Positions 61,917-64,000 of a stretch of 64,000 nucleotides of DNA are shown here, piece by piece. The position numbers were made by a program, and so were the translations under genes. This DNA is from Chitinophaga niabensis (GTDB lineage: Bacteria > Bacteroidota > Bacteroidia > Chitinophagales > Chitinophagaceae). The stretch covers positions 1,121,001 to 1,185,000 of the forward strand of contig NZ_CP154260.1 in the NCBI RefSeq assembly GCF_039545795.1. Reading direction: 5' to 3'. The notes beneath the pieces are model-generated. The model searched no databases, was not told where the DNA came from, and was given only the letters and a program-made list of their open reading frames with translations. How positions within the stretch are numbered: the first letter of the stretch is position 1; the number at the start of each line of letters is the position of its first letter.

Positions 61917-62859
61917 TAATATAAATTACATTTCGCTCAGTCCGGTATTGAAGATCAAGGGAAGCCGTGATCACATCCAATACATAGGATAAGGGCTTGT
62001 TTTCAAATGTTGTACTAATATGGCATTCCGCCATCTTTTCATTTTCAAGCCTGATCTCCACATTATAGGTTTTGGATACCTGCCGGGCTACCTCACTCAG
62101 AGAAGTATGTTGAAAATGCAGCATCCGGGTGGCATAAGCATAGTTATTCCTGCCGTTTTCTGCTGTTGAAACAGTGTCAAACGTACGACTGGCGCGGTTA
62201 TAGATACATCCTTGCCCTGCCTTAAGGGTTATAGCGCTCGTTTTGCTGGATACCAACACCGCTCCATTATTTACCTGCACGATGATCTGTTCCGGGCTGG
62301 TCTTTACATTGAAGGCTGTGCCTAATACCTGGATCTTAAGATCGCCTGTTTCAACTATAAATGGACTTTGGGAAGAGGGTTGTACCTCAAAATAACCTTC
62401 TCCTTTTAGTTGGATCTGCCGGGAAGTAAAGGCTGCCGGGTATCTTATCGCACTACCCGGAGGCATTACTACATAAGAATTGTCCGGTAAAGTATCACGT
62501 ATAATATCCTTTTGAGCCTGCAGGGAAATGATTTCCGAGCTTGCTTTTCCAACAGGTAATAATTTATATATCGCTATCAGGCATACAAGGGTTGCTGCCA
62601 CTGCCAGCCAGGTATAAATCCTTTTCCTGGGTGACTGCTTTTGGGAAAAGCGTTCCCATTCCCGTTCAACATCTGGCTTTTGGTAGGAGGAAAGCGTTGC
62701 ATTTCCCCATACTTTCGCCAGCTGATCGAAGGTTTGCCGGTTTTCAGGAAGGGCCTCCAGCCAATTGTCGACTGCGATCGCTTCCTCCGGCCCGGCCTCT
62801 CCGGCCAGGTATTTCGCAAGCAGATCTTCGGTAACTGATATGTGCTGTTTGTTATCCAA
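61897..62859 (-). CDS. FecR family anti-sigma/sigma-regulator
   Basis: A 320-residue inner-membrane regulator paired with the ECF sigma gene 9 bp upstream. The N-terminal cytoplasmic part (~1-80, with LAKYLAGEAGPEEAIAVDNWLEA) binds sigma. One transmembrane helix (~82-100) follows, then a periplasmic FecR domain (DTLPDNSYVVMPPGSAIRY, GEGYFEVQP, FIVETGDLKIQVLGTAFNV) and a C-terminal STN-contacting region (FENKPLSYVLDVITASLDL). It transmits an outer-membrane signal to sigma. Its stop overlaps the start of the STN-barrel gene. Confidence 0.93.
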   Translation of the reverse strand: MDNKQHISVTEDLLAKYLAGEAGPEEAIAVDNWLEALPENRQTFDQLAKVWGNATLSSYQKPDVEREWERFSQKQSPRKRIYTWLAVAATLVCLIAIYKLLPVGKASSEIISLQAQKDIIRDTLPDNSYVVMPPGSAIRYPAAFTSRQIQLKGEGYFEVQPSSQSPFIVETGDLKIQVLGTAFNVKTSPEQIIVQVNNGAVLVSSKTSAITLKAGQGCIYNRASRTFDTVSTAENGRNNYAYATRMLHFQHTSLSEVARQVSKTYNVEIRLENEKMAECHISTTFENKPLSYVLDVITASLDLQYRTERNVIYISGDGCN

Positions 62860-62868
62860 GTCGTTGAT

Positions 62869-63396
62869 TTAATAAAGGAGAATGATAAAAATGACCAGGT
62901 ATTCCTGCAATTTCTCCCGTAATATTTTTAATGCCTTGCCCATTTGTGCCTCAACCGTTTTTATAGAAATATTCAATTCAGTAGCTATTTCGGTATACTT
63001 TTTCCCATCCTCCCGGCTTTTTAAGAATACAACTTTGCACTGTGCGGGGAGGGATTCCATGGCTTCCCGGATGCGCGTTTGCAGTTCCCGGGCAACCATT
63101 TGTTCCTCCGGTTCTCCGGAAAAGGTGTTTTTTTGGATGTTATGTGCCTGGTATAAAGTATACTTCTCCTTGTTATTTCCCTGCCGGATGATGTTCAGGC
63201 AGTGGTTGTGGATGCTGCGGTACAGGTAACTTTTAATGCCCTCATCTAAAATAATTGTTCCCTGTTTCTCCCATAACCTGGTAAAAACGGACTGAACGGC
63301 GTCACTTGCGGCGGCTTCATTTTTCAGTAAGGTGAATGCATAACGATGCAGTTTTTCATAATGGGTTATGAAAAGCTGCCGAAAGGCATGGGTCAT
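62869..63396 (-). CDS. ECF RNA polymerase sigma factor (Bacteroidota FecI-like family)
   Basis: A 175-residue sigma-70 family factor. Region 2 spans about residues 10-75 (HYEKLHRYAFTLLKNEAAASDAVQSVF) and region 4 about 115-165, ending in the helix-turn-helix KKYTEIATELNISIKTVEAQM. It begins a sigma-FecR-STN barrel operon. A TTG at 63420 could extend it by eight residues. The adjacent upstream DNA carries the tandem array of 55-bp units. Confidence 0.92.
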   Translation of the reverse strand: MTHAFRQLFITHYEKLHRYAFTLLKNEAAASDAVQSVFTRLWEKQGTIILDEGIKSYLYRSIHNHCLNIIRQGNNKEKYTLYQAHNIQKNTFSGEPEEQMVARELQTRIREAMESLPAQCKVVFLKSREDGKKYTEIATELNISIKTVEAQMGKALKILREKLQEYLVIFIILLY

Positions 63397-63420
63397 ATCC
63401 TGCTTATTCTTACTGTCCAA

Positions 63421-63583
63421 AATCTGCCGAAGCCGTCTCGAAAATGGCTTTTTCCGTAGTTAATAATAGAACACGCAAAGTGGAATTTACCCCTATGCGG
63501 GGAATAAAATATAAAATGAATGTAGGATTTTGAGGGGAAATGGGAGATTAAACTGGGAGGTTGGATGCTTACGAGGAGGTTTT
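63421..63583. other. Spacer between the ECF sigma gene and the 55-bp array
   Basis: No reading frame of note. The last ~45 bases (from about 63538) look like a decayed unit of the adjoining array. No confident TTG/TAnnTTTG promoter is visible for the sigma gene. Confidence 0.5.
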
Positions 63584-64000
63584 AAAATGAGAAATTGACC
63601 CTTGGAAGGGGGAATTTGTCCTATGATCAGGACTTGAAAAACGGAGGAATCAATCTTAGAAATAAAAGATTAGCCCTTAACTGAGGCCTTAAAAATGGAA
63701 AAACAGGATCAAAAAGAAGGGAATCGGCGCTTGAATCAGGGGCTTAAAAATGAAAAATTAGCCTCAGAAATGGGGAATTGGTATTTCAACGGAGTCATCA
63801 AAAATGAAAAAAACGGGACTTAAGAGGTGAAAATCAGGTTCCCTGGTAGGCGCCAAAAATGAAAAATCGACCTGAAAAAATGGGAAATCGGCCTTTCAAC
63901 AGAGCTCTTAAAAAATGAAAAAAACGGGACTTAAGAGGTGAAAATCAGGTTCCCTGGTAGGCGCCAAAAATGAAAAATCGACCTGAAAAAATGGGAAATC
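63584..64000. repeat. Tandem array of ~55-bp degenerate units, running off the window
   Basis: Units open with AAAA[T/C]G and begin at 63584, 63637, 63692, 63747, 63801, 63856, 63912 and 63967 (spacing 53, 55, 55, 54, 55, 56, 55). The unit reads roughly AAAAATGAAAAATTGACC, then a Gly-rich-looking GGGAAATCGGCC part, then TTCAACAGGGCTT. Units 5-6 and 7-8 form a higher-order duplication: 63801-63889 and 63912-64000 are identical over 89 bp. The period is not a multiple of three overall and no frame stays open, so it is non-coding. Confidence 0.85.

Noticed and set aside
63584..64000. CRISPR array
   Set aside because: The units diverge along their whole length instead of alternating identical repeats with unique spacers, 53-56 bp units fit poorly, and no cas gene is nearby.

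Overview
This 64 kb window is chromosomal DNA from a Bacteroidota bacterium, most likely of the family Chitinophagaceae and possibly Chitinophaga or a close relative; the genus is an inference. Supporting signs are a fused SecDF, a short primary sigma factor without region 1.1, a C-terminal type IX secretion sorting domain, DUF4249, DUF4397 and DUF1573 lipoproteins, a FecI/FecR pair, a DPP11-type S46 peptidase, and many promoters of the Bacteroidota form TTG-N19/20-TAnnTTTG. Genes are densely packed, with many ATGA overlaps and strong hairpin terminators. I found no rRNA, tRNA, CRISPR array, insertion sequence or prophage.

Layout. 1-6.3 kb (minus strand): two complete [2Fe-2S] plus molybdopterin oxidoreductase pairs, translationally coupled to a cysteine desulfurase cut by the window edge. 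6.3-8.7 kb: an operon of a Tat-signal Dabb protein, a DinB-like protein and a secreted esterase, then dcd. 8.8-15.3 kb (plus): phosphopantetheinyl transferase, aroK, DUF423, ftsK, lolA, lpdA. 15.3-22.3 kb: a protease neighbourhood with an S8 subtilase carrying a T9SS signal, an M57 lipoprotein, a DPP11-like S46 peptidase and a ThuA-like protein. 22.4-29.1 kb: methyltransferase, methylmalonyl-CoA mutase catalytic chain, M23 peptidase, L-serine ammonia-lyase and two FKBP lipoproteins. 29.2-37.2 kb: groES-groEL, nusB-DUF1573-yajC, coaE, an aminotransferase, a DUF4397 lipoprotein and a class A beta-lactamase-like serine hydrolase. 37.3-50.7 kb: secDF, an IscA-like protein, a large metalloprotease-like/propeller/barrel protein, an AI-2E family permease, valS, threonine aldolase and rpoD. 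50.9-60.3 kb: DUF4249 lipoprotein, trxB, folB, TPR protein, MATE pump, the DUF3822-rsmD-coaD-thioesterase operon, methyltransferase, Nudix hydrolase, pyrE and a secreted heavy-metal-associated protein. 60.4-64 kb: an ECF sigma/FecR pair followed by an unusual STN-linker-barrel protein, preceded by a tandem array of about 55 bp units that runs off the window.

How the genes fit together. Much of the window is housekeeping: translation, protein folding and export, CoA synthesis, and cell-envelope biogenesis. The accessory content points to use of extracellular protein and amino acids (secreted proteases, DPP11, serine ammonia-lyase, threonine aldolase, methylmalonyl-CoA mutase) and to periplasmic molybdenum-dependent oxidation of an unknown N-heterocycle or aldehyde.

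The items most worth following up are the 55-bp array upstream of the ECF sigma gene; the sigma/FecR locus whose third gene lacks a TonB-dependent receptor and has a second, internal signal peptide; the double molybdoenzyme cassette with its own cysteine desulfurase; a subtilase whose catalytic Asp appears to be replaced by Glu; a 22-bp stem inverted repeat between the threonine aldolase gene and valS; and an RsmD whose catalytic motif reads GPPY.
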